Counted from the stretch's first letter, positions 1 through 7,229 are shown. The stretch: 7,614 nt of DNA from Planctomycetaceae bacterium (GCA_002862265.1 PKCQ01000566.1:1-7614); one strand, 5' to 3'. Numbers and translations: made by a program. Notes: a model not told the origin generated them from the letters alone.

Positions 1-28
1 CTAGCTAACTAGCTAGCTACAATCTAGC
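1..28. repeat. CTAG-rich short repeat with stops in all six frames
   Basis: Four copies of the tetramer CTAG lie at 1-4, 9-12, 13-16 and 24-27, in a CTAGCTAA/CTAGCTAG pattern, and another is at 75-78. Because the copies are 4 or 8 bases apart, they step through the reading frames. Plus-strand stops occur at 2-4, 6-8 and 10-12, and minus-strand stops (CTA on the plus strand) at 1-3, 5-7 and 9-11, so every frame is closed within 12 bases. The repeat may continue left of the window. No function is known, and CTAG occurs elsewhere in the window, so it is not a strongly avoided word here. Confidence 0.5.
18..23 (+). promoter_or_regulatory. possible -10 element upstream of the first gene
   Basis: TACAAT matches the sigma-70 -10 consensus at five of six positions. 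The matching -35 box would fall outside the window, so only half a promoter can be seen. It would give a 5' leader of roughly 80 bases before the ATG at 109. Planctomycete promoters are poorly defined, so this is a weak call. Confidence 0.2.
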
Positions 29-108
29 CTTCCAATTGTAAGTTCAGCGACCGGAATCGACGGACGGATTCTCGCTAGCAGTCGCCTGTCTTTAAGAATT
101 GAACTGGA

Positions 109-717
109 ATGGCAAAAGCAGCAAAAGGGAAAAAACAAACGCCCACCGAGAATAATATCGTGATCGCAGATGGCGACGAGTTGAATCTGCACAACCGCCA
201 CTTGGCGGCCTTCCTGGCTTGGGTAGTCCCGGGCGCCGGCCACTATTATCAGCAGCGATATTTTAAGTCAGCCATTTTTTCCGCCAGTGTCTTCAGTACT
301 TTTTTCATCGGCATGGTCATCGCCAATTTCAGCTGCGTTTACGCTGCTTGGAATGGCACGGAACGTCGCTGGCAATTTGCCTTGCAATCCGGTGTCGGCT
401 TCGTAGCCATTCCTGCTGCGATTCAGGGCTACACATCACGTGGCGGCAACGACCCGATGCTGGGTTCGATGCTAACGGCCCCGAAAAACGTTCGGGAACT
501 TCATAAGCTCCATCGTGAAACGGCCTCAGGCTTTGATATGGGCACCTTGTACACAATGATCGCTGGACTACTCAACATCCTGGTCGTCTTTGACGCATAC
601 GCCGGTCCTTTGCCGCCTCCGGTTCCGAAGAAAAAAGGTGACCCGGATTCTGAAGAAGAAGAAAAATCCTCGGCCAAGCATGATCCACCGGACCAATCCT
701 CGGACGAATCCACCTAA
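109..717 (+). CDS. DUF6677-like integral membrane protein
   Basis: A 202-residue membrane protein of unknown function. After a polar, Lys-rich N-terminus (residues 1-30) comes a short hydrophobic stretch ending in WVVPGAGHYYQ (38-48), resembling the Pro-Gly turn of TM2-type proteins. Further hydrophobic segments lie at about 53-72, 91-107 and 145-163, the last reading IAGLLNILVVFDAYAGP. This combination matches my memory of DUF6677, a family I associate with planctomycetes; the assignment is by recognition, not by search. The C-terminal tail (about 168-202) is rich in Pro, Lys, Glu, Asp and Ser and is probably disordered. The ATG at 109 has only a weak upstream purine stretch. It is the first of four same-strand genes leading to trkA and trkH. 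A role in ion transport is suggested only by that position. Confidence 0.8.
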   Translation: MAKAAKGKKQTPTENNIVIADGDELNLHNRHLAAFLAWVVPGAGHYYQQRYFKSAIFSASVFSTFFIGMVIANFSCVYAAWNGTERRWQFALQSGVGFVAIPAAIQGYTSRGGNDPMLGSMLTAPKNVRELHKLHRETASGFDMGTLYTMIAGLLNILVVFDAYAGPLPPPVPKKKGDPDSEEEEKSSAKHDPPDQSSDEST

Positions 718-777
718 ACTTGTTTTTCAATCTTTCTAACTATCCTTTCGCTTTCTACCCTCTTCAGCAACGGAAAC

Positions 778-978
778 ATGAACATGATCGTTAGCATGTC
801 CCTCGGGTACTTGTTCATGTATGTGCCATTGCTGATAGCAGTCGCGTTGGTCATAGGAGCGTCTCGACACGAGAAGAGGCATTTGATTTTCGACCAAGTC
901 AAGAAGAACGCGGTTTGGATCACTTCCTTTATGTTGGGGATTTATGTCGTATTGCAAGTCGTATCCTGGCAGGTCTGA
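778..978 (+). CDS. small two-helix membrane protein, unknown function
   Basis: A 66-residue protein with two clear hydrophobic segments: residues about 10-28 (GYLFMYVPLLIAVALVIGA) and about 45-63 (AVWITSFMLGIYVVLQVVSW). They are joined by a charged loop (SRHEKRH...DQVKK), giving a helical hairpin with a basic, probably cytoplasmic, loop. Other in-frame ATGs at 784 and 796 are possible starts, and none has a convincing ribosome-binding site. It lies 60 bases after the DUF6677-like gene and 42 bases before trkA, on the same strand. I do not recognise the family. By position it could be an accessory subunit of the Trk transporter, as small peptides are in other transport systems, but that is inference. 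It is accepted as a gene because its hydrophobic pattern is coherent and it fills the gap between two real genes without overlap. Confidence 0.6.
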   Translation: MNMIVSMSLGYLFMYVPLLIAVALVIGASRHEKRHLIFDQVKKNAVWITSFMLGIYVVLQVVSWQV

Positions 979-1020
979 TTTGCAGACTAACCAGAATCGC
1001 ACACGTACGACTAAAGTCAG

Positions 1021-2367
1021 ATGAAAATCCTTATTCTTGGCGCCGGTACCGTCGGTACGTGGATCGCCGATTTGCTTTGCCTTTATCGTCACGATGTAAC
1101 GGTAGTCGACAATGACCCACAGAATGTGGAGCGAATTAACGACGACTTAGATGTCAAAGCGATTGTTGGTTCCGCTTCGCAGTCTAGCGTTCTGTTCCAA
1201 GCCGGCGCGATGGGCTGCGATCTATGCATCGCTGTCACCGGGGTTGATGAAGTCAACGTAGTCGCCGCAAGTATGGCCAAATCCATGGGTGCCAAGCGTT
1301 CGGTGGCTCGTGTGTATGCACCTGTTTTCCGCGACCTGAGTACTTTTGACTACCAGCGGCATTTTAATATCGACCGCATGCTCAGCCTCGAGCAACTAAC
1401 TGCAATGGAGTTGGCAAGAGCGATCCGCAATCCGGAAAGCATCACGCTGGAACACTTCGCACGAGGCCAGATTGAAGTCGCCGAGTTCGAGGTTACACGA
1501 AAGAGTGATTCGCTGGGAATTGCCCTCAAACAGCTCGCCTGGGGAGACGGAGTACGACTTGGAACTCTGAAGAGAGGTAACAAAACATGGATCGCTAGTG
1601 CCAACGATGAAATCAAATTGGGTGACTGGGTGAGCTTGCTAGGCAAGCCAGAACGCGTTGAAGCGATCAAAAAGAAGTTTGCTCAAGGCTCGCCCAAGCG
1701 GCAACACGTAGTGATCGCGGGTGGTGGCGAAACGGGATATCACTTGGCCCGCGCTTTGGATGATGACCAGCACAAGGTCTTGCTGCTGGAGTCGAACGAA
1801 GAACGCTGCGACTACTTGGCATCACACCTCACACGAGCGACAGTGGTCTGCTCTGATGCCACCCGAAAGCAAACGCTTGAAGAGGAGAGGGTAGGGGCCT
1901 GCGACTATTTCGTCGCCTGCACTGGTCTAGATGAAAACAATATCATGGCCGGCTTGGAAGCCAAGGAACTTGGAGCCAAGCAGATCATGGCCATTGTTGG
2001 CCGACCTGATTACGCGAGCATTGTCAGCAGACTAGGTATCGACAATGCAGTCAGCGAACGAGACGCTATGGCGAGGCAGATTCTCGGACTGCTCACCGAT
2101 GGTCCCGTTCTGAGCAAGTTGCAGATGCCTTCTAGCGACGTTTCTGTGTTGGAAGTTGAAGTGGCCAAGAATGCACCGGTCACGCAATCGTCATTGGCCG
2201 AACTGAAACTGCCCGAAGGCGTACTGGTGGCAGCCGTTTTGCAAGAGGAATTTGTGCGGGTTCCCTCCGGGACCGACTCTCTGCCAATAGGCAGCACCGC
2301 TCTGGTGCTTTCGGCCAAGAGTCAGCTGAAGCAAGTTTCTGCGGCTTTCACTGGGCGCGAGGAATAA
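1021..2367 (+). CDS. trkA: Trk potassium uptake regulatory subunit TrkA
   Basis: Cytosolic peripheral protein that binds NAD(H) and nucleotides and gates the TrkH K+ channel subunit. The 448 residues contain two tandem RCK units, as in classical TrkA. Unit one starts at the N-terminus with a Rossmann motif GAGTVG (7-12) and acidic D30 at the end of strand two (VVDND); its RCK-C part covers about 150-220. Unit two has GGGETG (234-239) and E257 (LLLESNEE); its RCK-C part covers about 372-445. CIAVTGVDEVN (69-79) and FVACTGLDENN (297-307) are the matching positions in the two halves, showing the internal duplication. Length is close to the E. coli protein (about 458 residues). The ATG at 1021 places the first beta strand directly at the N-terminus, as usual for the family; no clear Shine-Dalgarno sequence precedes it. 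Its stop is six bases before trkH. Confidence 0.96.
   Translation: MKILILGAGTVGTWIADLLCLYRHDVTVVDNDPQNVERINDDLDVKAIVGSASQSSVLFQAGAMGCDLCIAVTGVDEVNVVAASMAKSMGAKRSVARVYAPVFRDLSTFDYQRHFNIDRMLSLEQLTAMELARAIRNPESITLEHFARGQIEVAEFEVTRKSDSLGIALKQLAWGDGVRLGTLKRGNKTWIASANDEIKLGDWVSLLGKPERVEAIKKKFAQGSPKRQHVVIAGGGETGYHLARALDDDQHKVLLLESNEERCDYLASHLTRATVVCSDATRKQTLEEERVGACDYFVACTGLDENNIMAGLEAKELGAKQIMAIVGRPDYASIVSRLGIDNAVSERDAMARQILGLLTDGPVLSKLQMPSSDVSVLEVEVAKNAPVTQSSLAELKLPEGVLVAAVLQEEFVRVPSGTDSLPIGSTALVLSAKSQLKQVSAAFTGREE
2359..2364 (+). promoter_or_regulatory. trkH ribosome-binding site inside trkA
   Basis: GAGGAA overlaps the last codons of trkA and lies nine bases before the trkH ATG at 2374. It supports that start and suggests translational coupling, so that TrkA and TrkH are made from one message. 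Confidence 0.6.
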
Positions 2368-2373
2368 TCGGTC

Positions 2374-3945
2374 ATGAACTACCGATTACTTAGCCGAACT
2401 CTCGGTATCATTTGCTTGTTACTTGCGGTGAGCATGCTGTTCTCGCTGCCCTGGGCGATCCCTAGCCTTGGCTGGCGAGGGCATTTGCCTGAACCAAAAG
2501 AAATACCGCAGTTTGAGTTCCGTGGTTTCACCAGCCTTGTAGCCAGCAGTGTCATTTCAGCCTTGGTCGGCATCACGCTTATCTGGGCTGGTCGTGGAAG
2601 CCGAGGCCAAACGTTGTTTCGCAAAGAAGCGATGGCCACCGTAGGGCTGACTTGGATTCTTGCGACCATTCTCGGCGCAATGCCCTACCTACTCAGTGGC
2701 ACACAAGTTGCCGAGGATCAGCGAATCTCGTTTGTTGACGCGTTGTTCGAAGCGCAATCTGGATTCAGCACTACCGGTGCAACCATTCTGACGCAACTTG
2801 AAGATCCAGCCATGGTGCCGCATTGCATTCTATTCTGGAGAAGCAGCACACACTTTCTTGGTGGGCTCGGAATTGTAGTGCTACTAGTTGCTATTCTTGG
2901 TCAAGGTGCCGGTGGCAAGGCGATGATGCGTGCCGAAGTAACCGGGCCAACCAAGGACAATCAGTTTAGTCGCATGCAACAAATGGCTGTTGTGTTTGCC
3001 AGTATCTACATCCTACTCAACTTGGTCCTCGCCGTGATCTTTTGGATTGGCGGCATGTCCTTGTTCGACGCACTATGCCATGCCTTCGCAACGTTAGCGA
3101 CAGGTGGCTTTAGCACTTACAACGCGAGTCTTGGGCACTTCGACAGTCCGTGGATCGAGTATGTGGCGATTCTGTTTATGATCCTAGCAGGTACAAACTT
3201 TGTGCTGCTGCTATTCGCAGCTAGAGGACACTGGAAGAATCTTTGGCAGGATACGGAATGGAAAGTCTATATTTCAATCCTGATCATCGTTAGTATCGCG
3301 GTCATCATCTTTGGTCAGATCAACAAGGATTTTCTAAACCTAGGCACCGCGATTCGCGACTCGATTTTCCAAGTGGTCTCCATCATGACTACCACGGGAT
3401 TCGCGACGGCGGACTATGACGTCTGGAACAACTTTGGCCGAGGCGTCTTGATTCTGCTCATGTTCGTCGGAGGATGTGCCGGTAGCACAGGTGGCGGCAT
3501 GAAAGTCATCCGTCACGTCTTACTGGCGAAGATATTGCGGCTAGAACTTGAGCTGTCGTACCACCCTAAGGTAGTTCGTCCCTTGCGAATCAATGGGCAA
3601 ACTGTCGATGGAAATGACCTGCGCAAGACGATTCTGGTTTACTTTGGTCTGGTGGCGGCAATCTTTGCTTGCAGTTGGCTAGTACTCATCACCATCGAAC
3701 CGGATCGCCAGTGGGTAAGCGGTGCGACAACCGAGCTTGATCACAAGTTGCTTGATTGTGCAAGTGCCATCGCAGCGACTCTACACAACATCGGACCGGG
3801 CTATGGTGTCGTCGGACCAACGGCCAACTACCAAGGATTTTCGGACGCCAGCAAGCTACTGTTTGTCTTCCTGATGATGCTCGGCCGCTTAGAGCTGTTC
3901 AGCGTGCTAGTGCTGTTTGTGCCGGCATTTTGGCGGAAGATTTAG
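2374..3945 (+). CDS. trkH: Trk potassium transporter membrane subunit TrkH
   Basis: K+-translocating inner-membrane subunit of the Trk system, working with TrkA encoded just upstream. It belongs to the TrkH/TrkG/KtrB superfamily, built from four membrane-pore-membrane repeats. All four filter regions are visible in its 523 residues: STTGA (132-136), ATGGFST (242-248), TTTGFAT (339-345) and HNIGPG (471-476). The Gly/Ser-rich GGCAGSTGGGMK (366-377) corresponds to the intramembrane gating loop in the third repeat. MMLGRLELF (501-509) is the usual C-terminal signature. Hydrophobic segments lie at about 7-28, 52-72, 90-107, 156-178, 205-226, 263-283, 297-315, 355-370, 419-441 and 494-515, the first two matching the extra N-terminal pair of TrkH. 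It is somewhat longer than the E. coli protein (about 483 residues), partly through the loop at about 443-462. No frameshift or missing filter residue was seen. Confidence 0.96.
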   Translation: MNYRLLSRTLGIICLLLAVSMLFSLPWAIPSLGWRGHLPEPKEIPQFEFRGFTSLVASSVISALVGITLIWAGRGSRGQTLFRKEAMATVGLTWILATILGAMPYLLSGTQVAEDQRISFVDALFEAQSGFSTTGATILTQLEDPAMVPHCILFWRSSTHFLGGLGIVVLLVAILGQGAGGKAMMRAEVTGPTKDNQFSRMQQMAVVFASIYILLNLVLAVIFWIGGMSLFDALCHAFATLATGGFSTYNASLGHFDSPWIEYVAILFMILAGTNFVLLLFAARGHWKNLWQDTEWKVYISILIIVSIAVIIFGQINKDFLNLGTAIRDSIFQVVSIMTTTGFATADYDVWNNFGRGVLILLMFVGGCAGSTGGGMKVIRHVLLAKILRLELELSYHPKVVRPLRINGQTVDGNDLRKTILVYFGLVAAIFACSWLVLITIEPDRQWVSGATTELDHKLLDCASAIAATLHNIGPGYGVVGPTANYQGFSDASKLLFVFLMMLGRLELFSVLVLFVPAFWRKI

Positions 3946-3949
3946 GTTC

Positions 3950-4001
3950 GCGTCAAGGCATCGTTTGACGTCCAGCCGTCGGCGCCAGCTTGCTCTGGTG
4001 T
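3950..4001. terminator. possible termination region between convergent genes
   Basis: Two small stem-loops lie in the 93-bp gap between trkH and the minus-strand RNase HII-like gene. CGTCAA (3951-3956) pairs with TTGACG (3965-3970), extendable by a G-T pair at each end. CCAG (3985-3988) pairs with CTGG (3995-3998), extendable through C3983-G4000 with one wobble. Neither is followed by a T tract, so they are not classical intrinsic terminators. The location between gene ends facing each other is the main argument. Confidence 0.25.
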
Positions 4002-4038
4002 GATCGCTTGTACATATTCGCTCACCTACTCGATCCGC

Positions 4039-5184
4039 CTACTTCATCCGCCACCAACTTTCCGGTGAAAGCTGCAGCTCTTTCGCTTCACTCTCTATTT
4101 CGCTGCGAAAGCGAGCGGCATCTACTGGATAGCCAGCCGTTGCCTTGATGCCAGGAATCTGTTCCGCCCAATAGGAATTAAAGGCTTCCATCATCCTTTC
4201 GCGCGTGTACTTGGCCATCATGGACGCGAGTGCTGTTGGGGGAAAGCTATCACCGCCAACCGAGAAATGAATCGTGAGATTGCCTAACATGTTGCGGTAG
4301 GTACATCTCTCCGTCGAGATCCGGACTTCTTGAAACCACTGCTCCGGCATAGCCTCGGACAGCACGGGCATGTAGTTTTTTCGGCCACCCTGCCGATCGC
4401 AGAAGATCTCTATCTCGTCCGGCCCCCCCGACAGCAAGTCGGCGACCAAGCGCAGCGTCTGAAGTGAGAGAAGTTGCCCTTTGGAACCAAGTTTTGTCAC
4501 TTCTTCATTAAATTTTTTCTCGGAGATCAGATAAAAACGAGTCTGCGGTAACTCTACTCCCTGGTCAGAGAGAACTTGTTCGGCAAATTCGCTGAGACGC
4601 CTTACCTCTTCCTTTGATTGAACCGCCGGAATGGGTTGGTTTCTTAAATTGTCATACCAAGGCATTTCGCACGCATTCAGTCCCTCTCCACCTGAGGCAG
4701 CAATACCCGCCTCGAAGTTTTCACGCCAACTCTGGCAATCAGTAGGAGGTTTTTCGCCAAGCATTGCAAGCAGCCCAGTTTCAAGCGTTTGTAATCCCTT
4801 CGCTGGCGAGAATAACTTCTTCGAGTCAGCCAATGGAATATGCTTACAATCTGGTCGATAGGGCTTGGCAGCGAAAAGGGAAATGAGATTATCAAAGTCA
4901 GATTCATTGAAATCGACAGGCACATCCCACACCGAAGCCGCAATGAGAAGTGGTCCCAAATTTGGCCCGTATCCTGCCTCATCTGCGCCGATAATCTGCT
5001 TGCGTTTGCCCCGTCTCACGGCCGCTGTACCACTTTCAGATTTCTTCAATGAATCCTCATCGCTTTCACGGCTTTTTTGGGGGGAACGCTGCCAATAATG
5101 GCAGGTTGCTACGAGCTCTGTTTTCGCTGCCAGATCTACATAGTTTAATTTTACGCCGGAACTTGCTTTCCACGAGTCCTCCAT
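4039..5184 (-). CDS. divergent RNase HII-like protein
   Basis: Probable RNase H-fold nuclease related to RNase HII, which cuts RNA-DNA hybrids at ribonucleotides. Numbering is from the ATG at 5184 (381 residues). GADEAGYGPNLGP (66-78) is the first catalytic motif with D68 and E69. DSKKL (120-124) is the classical second motif. FCDRQGG supplies D263, GGDS supplies D312, ALASMMAKYTRER (318-330) matches the family helix, and GYP (352-354 region) matches the conserved GYP loop. All four acidic residues (DEDD) are therefore present. Differences from a standard enzyme of about 200 residues are GYG instead of GRG, an N-terminal extension of about 60 residues, and roughly 80 extra residues between DSKKL and D263. 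The start is uncertain: TTG 5241 extends it by 19 residues, and GTG 5019 (residue 56) would begin just before the domain. ATG 5184 is preferred for its AAGG ten bases upstream. A planctomycete may also have a standard RnhB, so the substrate is not certain. Confidence 0.82.
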   Translation of the reverse strand: MEDSWKASSGVKLNYVDLAAKTELVATCHYWQRSPQKSRESDEDSLKKSESGTAAVRRGKRKQIIGADEAGYGPNLGPLLIAASVWDVPVDFNESDFDNLISLFAAKPYRPDCKHIPLADSKKLFSPAKGLQTLETGLLAMLGEKPPTDCQSWRENFEAGIAASGGEGLNACEMPWYDNLRNQPIPAVQSKEEVRRLSEFAEQVLSDQGVELPQTRFYLISEKKFNEEVTKLGSKGQLLSLQTLRLVADLLSGGPDEIEIFCDRQGGRKNYMPVLSEAMPEQWFQEVRISTERCTYRNMLGNLTIHFSVGGDSFPPTALASMMAKYTRERMMEAFNSYWAEQIPGIKATAGYPVDAARFRSEIESEAKELQLSPESWWRMK

Positions 5185-5435
5185 GATGAATTTGCCTTGC
5201 TTGAGATACTCGCGGGCGGATCGGATCGTCGCCACGATCAAGGTGCCTTTCGCGACTTGCTCAGTGCCAACGACAAAACCTTTGAGGGCGACGACGGAAA
5301 AGAAAAAAGCAAACGAAATGGCGGAGATACGGTGCTCAAAGCAGGAGTTTTTACTTCTCAGGACTCAAGGGTAAGCTATCGATTGTACCCGAGACCATTA
5401 CCAAATTCTTTTTAGTCCACGTCGAAGGCGAAGAT
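5185..5435. other. divergent gap; possible 5' part of a frameshifted gene
   Basis: No intact gene is supported here. The RNase HII-like frame on the minus strand stays open upstream to a stop at 5365-5367, so that gene could start further left of its ATG. On the plus strand a GTG at 5332-5334 is preceded by GGAG (5323-5326) at five bases. It reads VLKAGVF and would join the frame of the downstream ORF (5436-5708) if one T were added to the run of five at 5348-5352. The downstream frame is itself open from 5286 but has no usual start codon before TTG 5436. No promoter could be defined in either direction. Confidence 0.35.
5195..5198 (-). promoter_or_regulatory. possible ribosome-binding site for the RNase HII-like gene
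   Basis: On the minus strand AAGG lies ten bases before the ATG at 5184. It is short and the spacing is long, but it favours this start over TTG 5241 and GTG 5019, neither of which I could match to a clear site. Confidence 0.25.
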
Positions 5436-5708
5436 TTGCTGAAGATCATGGAAGAGATCATCAAGGAACTGGACAAAGCTGCTAAGGACGCTGGCTCCAT
5501 TGGTTACTACTCCGTTTTCGGCGGACTCAGTGAAGCATCACTGAAGAAGGCAATCGCGGCTGCAATTTCACCCAATCTTCTTAAGGCCAAACCATCCAAC
5601 CAACATCGGCAGCAACAACAGAATATGGAAGCTCAACATCAAATCAACCAGGCGAACTTTGAAGCGTCTGCGGTCCCGTCGGATCGCTCTCATGGGAGAA
5701 ATCGCTAG
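5436..5708 (+). CDS. hypothetical small protein, possibly 5'-truncated or frameshifted
   Basis: A 90-residue frame starting at TTG 5436; an ATG at 5448 would give 86 residues. The first part (to about residue 46) is predicted helical and mixed-charge, with IMEEIIKELDKAAKDAG and SEASLKKAIAAAIS. The rest is polar and low-complexity, rich in Gln, Asn and His (QHRQQQQNMEAQHQINQ), and probably disordered. I do not recognise it. Codon use in the first half (ATC, AAG, GAG, CTG, GGC) looks like real coding. The same frame reads sensibly upstream of any start codon (KLSIVPETITKFFLVHVEGED just before), which suggests that the true start is further left and in another frame. GAAGG at 5424-5428 could serve TTG 5436. 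It ends 30 bases from the convergent sulfatase stop. Existence as an expressed protein is unproven. Confidence 0.35.
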   Translation: MLKIMEEIIKELDKAAKDAGSIGYYSVFGGLSEASLKKAIAAAISPNLLKAKPSNQHRQQQQNMEAQHQINQANFEASAVPSDRSHGRNR

Positions 5709-5738
5709 CTGGTCATCAATAACGCACTGTAGGTGTTT

Positions 5739-7217
5739 CTAGAGATCTTTTTCCGTAGGTGGAAAGCGTTTGCGACCGTCGCTGTTGACGGGCTCTCCAC
5801 TTCGCATACTCCACCACTCACCGCGACGCTCCGCGTTGAGGTTCAAATTGCGGATCGGCATCCGAGCGAGCACCTGATTCCGCCACTGCTGTAGCTTGCG
5901 CCGGAGATCTGCTGCTCGACCGACCTTCTCTTTGGCCAGATTCTGCGTTTCACCAATATCCTCGGACAGGTTGTAAAGTTCGATGTCCCCGCTTCCGTCC
6001 AAGTACTCGATCAGCTTCCAATCTCGCTCACGAATGGCGCTCGCCGGGCGATCATGATGATAGTGCGGGTAGTGCCAGTGCAAAGCATTGCGGTCTAGTC
6101 TTGAATCAGGAGAGGAGAGAAGAGGCAATAAATTGCTACCGTCGATCGTTTGAGTCTTCGGTAATTCGCCACCAGCGGCAGCCACGAAGGTCGGATAAAA
6201 GTCATAGGATATGGTCGGCTCCCCACATTCAACGCCAGCTTGTGCCTTGCCAGGCATCTTGACGATCAGAGGCACTCGAATCCCGCCTTCGTGCAATGCC
6301 CCTTTCTCGCCTTTAAGGGGAGCCAAACTGGTCACATCGTCGTCTGCATGAGCACGATAGTCATAACGACGATAGAGCCCGCCATTGTCGGAAGTGAACA
6401 CAATCATCGTGTTGTCGCTCAGCCCAAGTGCTTCAACTTCATCCATGATCCGACCGACCATGTTGTCGACTTCTTCCAGCATCGCCGCGTAAATCGGACT
6501 TGGGAGAACTCGTTTCTGCTCCTCCGCGCGTTTGCGATACTTGTCGACCAACTCAGACTTCCCTGCCAGCGGTATGTGAACTGCGAAGGGTGAGAGCATT
6601 AAGAAGAAGGGCTCTTCCTTACCTTCGCGCAAGAACTTGACGCACATTTCGGTCTCAAATTCGGTTCGAAATTGACTTGCCTTCGGCTTCAAGTCTTGGC
6701 GACCAGACACCCGATACTTACCAGGCAGGTGAGCACCGTTGATCTCCACCGCAAAGTCGTAACCTTGCAGCTGCGGACCATGCGTTTGATGCTGGCCTAA
6801 ATGCCATTTGCCCACATAACCAGTGCGATAGCCGGATGGCTTGAGCGCCTCTGCGATGGTAATTATGTCACGCGGCAAGCCCATTGCCGTCAGAGGTGTT
6901 GATACCGTCTCGAACGGCCGCCAGTGTCCTGGGATATGAGCCGTGATGCCAATGCGAGCTTGATTCTGTCCGGACTGAACAGCGCAACGCGTCGGAGAGC
7001 AAACGGCTCCTGCGGCATAAAAATTGGTAAACCGAACTCCTTCACGCGCGAGATTGTCGATCCTGGGCGTCTCGACGAAGTCATTTCCGTAACAACAGAG
7101 GTCCTTCCATCCCAAGTCGTCGATCATGATGAAGATGATGTTTAGTCGCTCTGCGGCGGAAGCTAGGTTGCAACAGGAGCAGAGGAGGGCGATCGAAATG
7201 ATTGCGCGGAAATTCAT
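5739..7217 (-). CDS. secreted sulfatase (arylsulfatase A-like)
   Basis: Type I sulfatase that hydrolyses sulfate esters, probably on sulfated polysaccharides outside the cytoplasm. Of its 492 residues, about 1-21 form a signal peptide with a likely cleavage at ASA-AE. The active-site Cys is C73 in CSPTR (73-77), the CxPxR signature whose Cys is converted to formylglycine by a formylglycine-generating enzyme. Metal and sulfate ligands of the alkaline-phosphatase fold are visible: D33-D34 (MIDDLGW), R77, K137 and H139 (GKWHLG), H214 (FAVHIPL), D277-N278 (TSDNGG) and K302 (LKGEKG). The C-terminal domain follows from about 375, including DWKLIEYLDG (399-408) and ELYNLSED (413-420), both common in this family. 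Length is typical. The ATG at 7217 starts directly at the signal peptide and has AGGTAGGG just upstream. The natural substrate and sulfatase subfamily cannot be read from the sequence. The maturase is not in the window. Confidence 0.95.
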   Translation of the reverse strand: MNFRAIISIALLCSCCNLASAAERLNIIFIMIDDLGWKDLCCYGNDFVETPRIDNLAREGVRFTNFYAAGAVCSPTRCAVQSGQNQARIGITAHIPGHWRPFETVSTPLTAMGLPRDIITIAEALKPSGYRTGYVGKWHLGQHQTHGPQLQGYDFAVEINGAHLPGKYRVSGRQDLKPKASQFRTEFETEMCVKFLREGKEEPFFLMLSPFAVHIPLAGKSELVDKYRKRAEEQKRVLPSPIYAAMLEEVDNMVGRIMDEVEALGLSDNTMIVFTSDNGGLYRRYDYRAHADDDVTSLAPLKGEKGALHEGGIRVPLIVKMPGKAQAGVECGEPTISYDFYPTFVAAAGGELPKTQTIDGSNLLPLLSSPDSRLDRNALHWHYPHYHHDRPASAIRERDWKLIEYLDGSGDIELYNLSEDIGETQNLAKEKVGRAADLRRKLQQWRNQVLARMPIRNLNLNAERRGEWWSMRSGEPVNSDGRKRFPPTEKDL

Positions 7218-7221
7218 CGTT

Positions 7222-7229
7222 CCCTACCT
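7222..7229 (-). promoter_or_regulatory. sulfatase ribosome-binding site
   Basis: On the minus strand AGGTAGGG ends four bases before the ATG at 7217; the first AGG is at a better spacing of nine bases. It supports the chosen sulfatase start. Confidence 0.5.

Noticed and set aside
13..16. Possible insertion-sequence end or attachment site at the left edge
   Set aside because: No transposase, no terminal inverted repeat partner and no target duplication could be found in the window.
972..988. Stem-loop over the end of the 66-residue ORF (GTCTG 973-977 with CAGAC 983-987)
   Set aside because: The stem is only five pairs plus a wobble with no T tract after it, and the genes on both sides are on the same strand. 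It is too weak to call a terminator.
736..1092. 118-codon minus-strand ORF over the 66-residue gene and the trkA start
   Set aside because: It overlaps the conserved start of trkA in antisense and shows no recognisable domain or hydrophobic pattern.
5149..5415. Plus-strand open frame with protein-like codons (TTG start at 5197)
   Set aside because: It has no ATG, overlaps the N-terminal part of the RNase HII-like gene in opposite orientation and in codon register, so its openness may simply mirror the minus-strand coding. Only its end (from GTG 5332) is considered in the frameshift finding.
6240..6593. 117-codon plus-strand ORF inside the sulfatase gene
   Set aside because: It lies wholly antisense to a conserved sulfatase whose catalytic motifs are all intact. 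Its sequence shows no domain, so it is a shadow frame.
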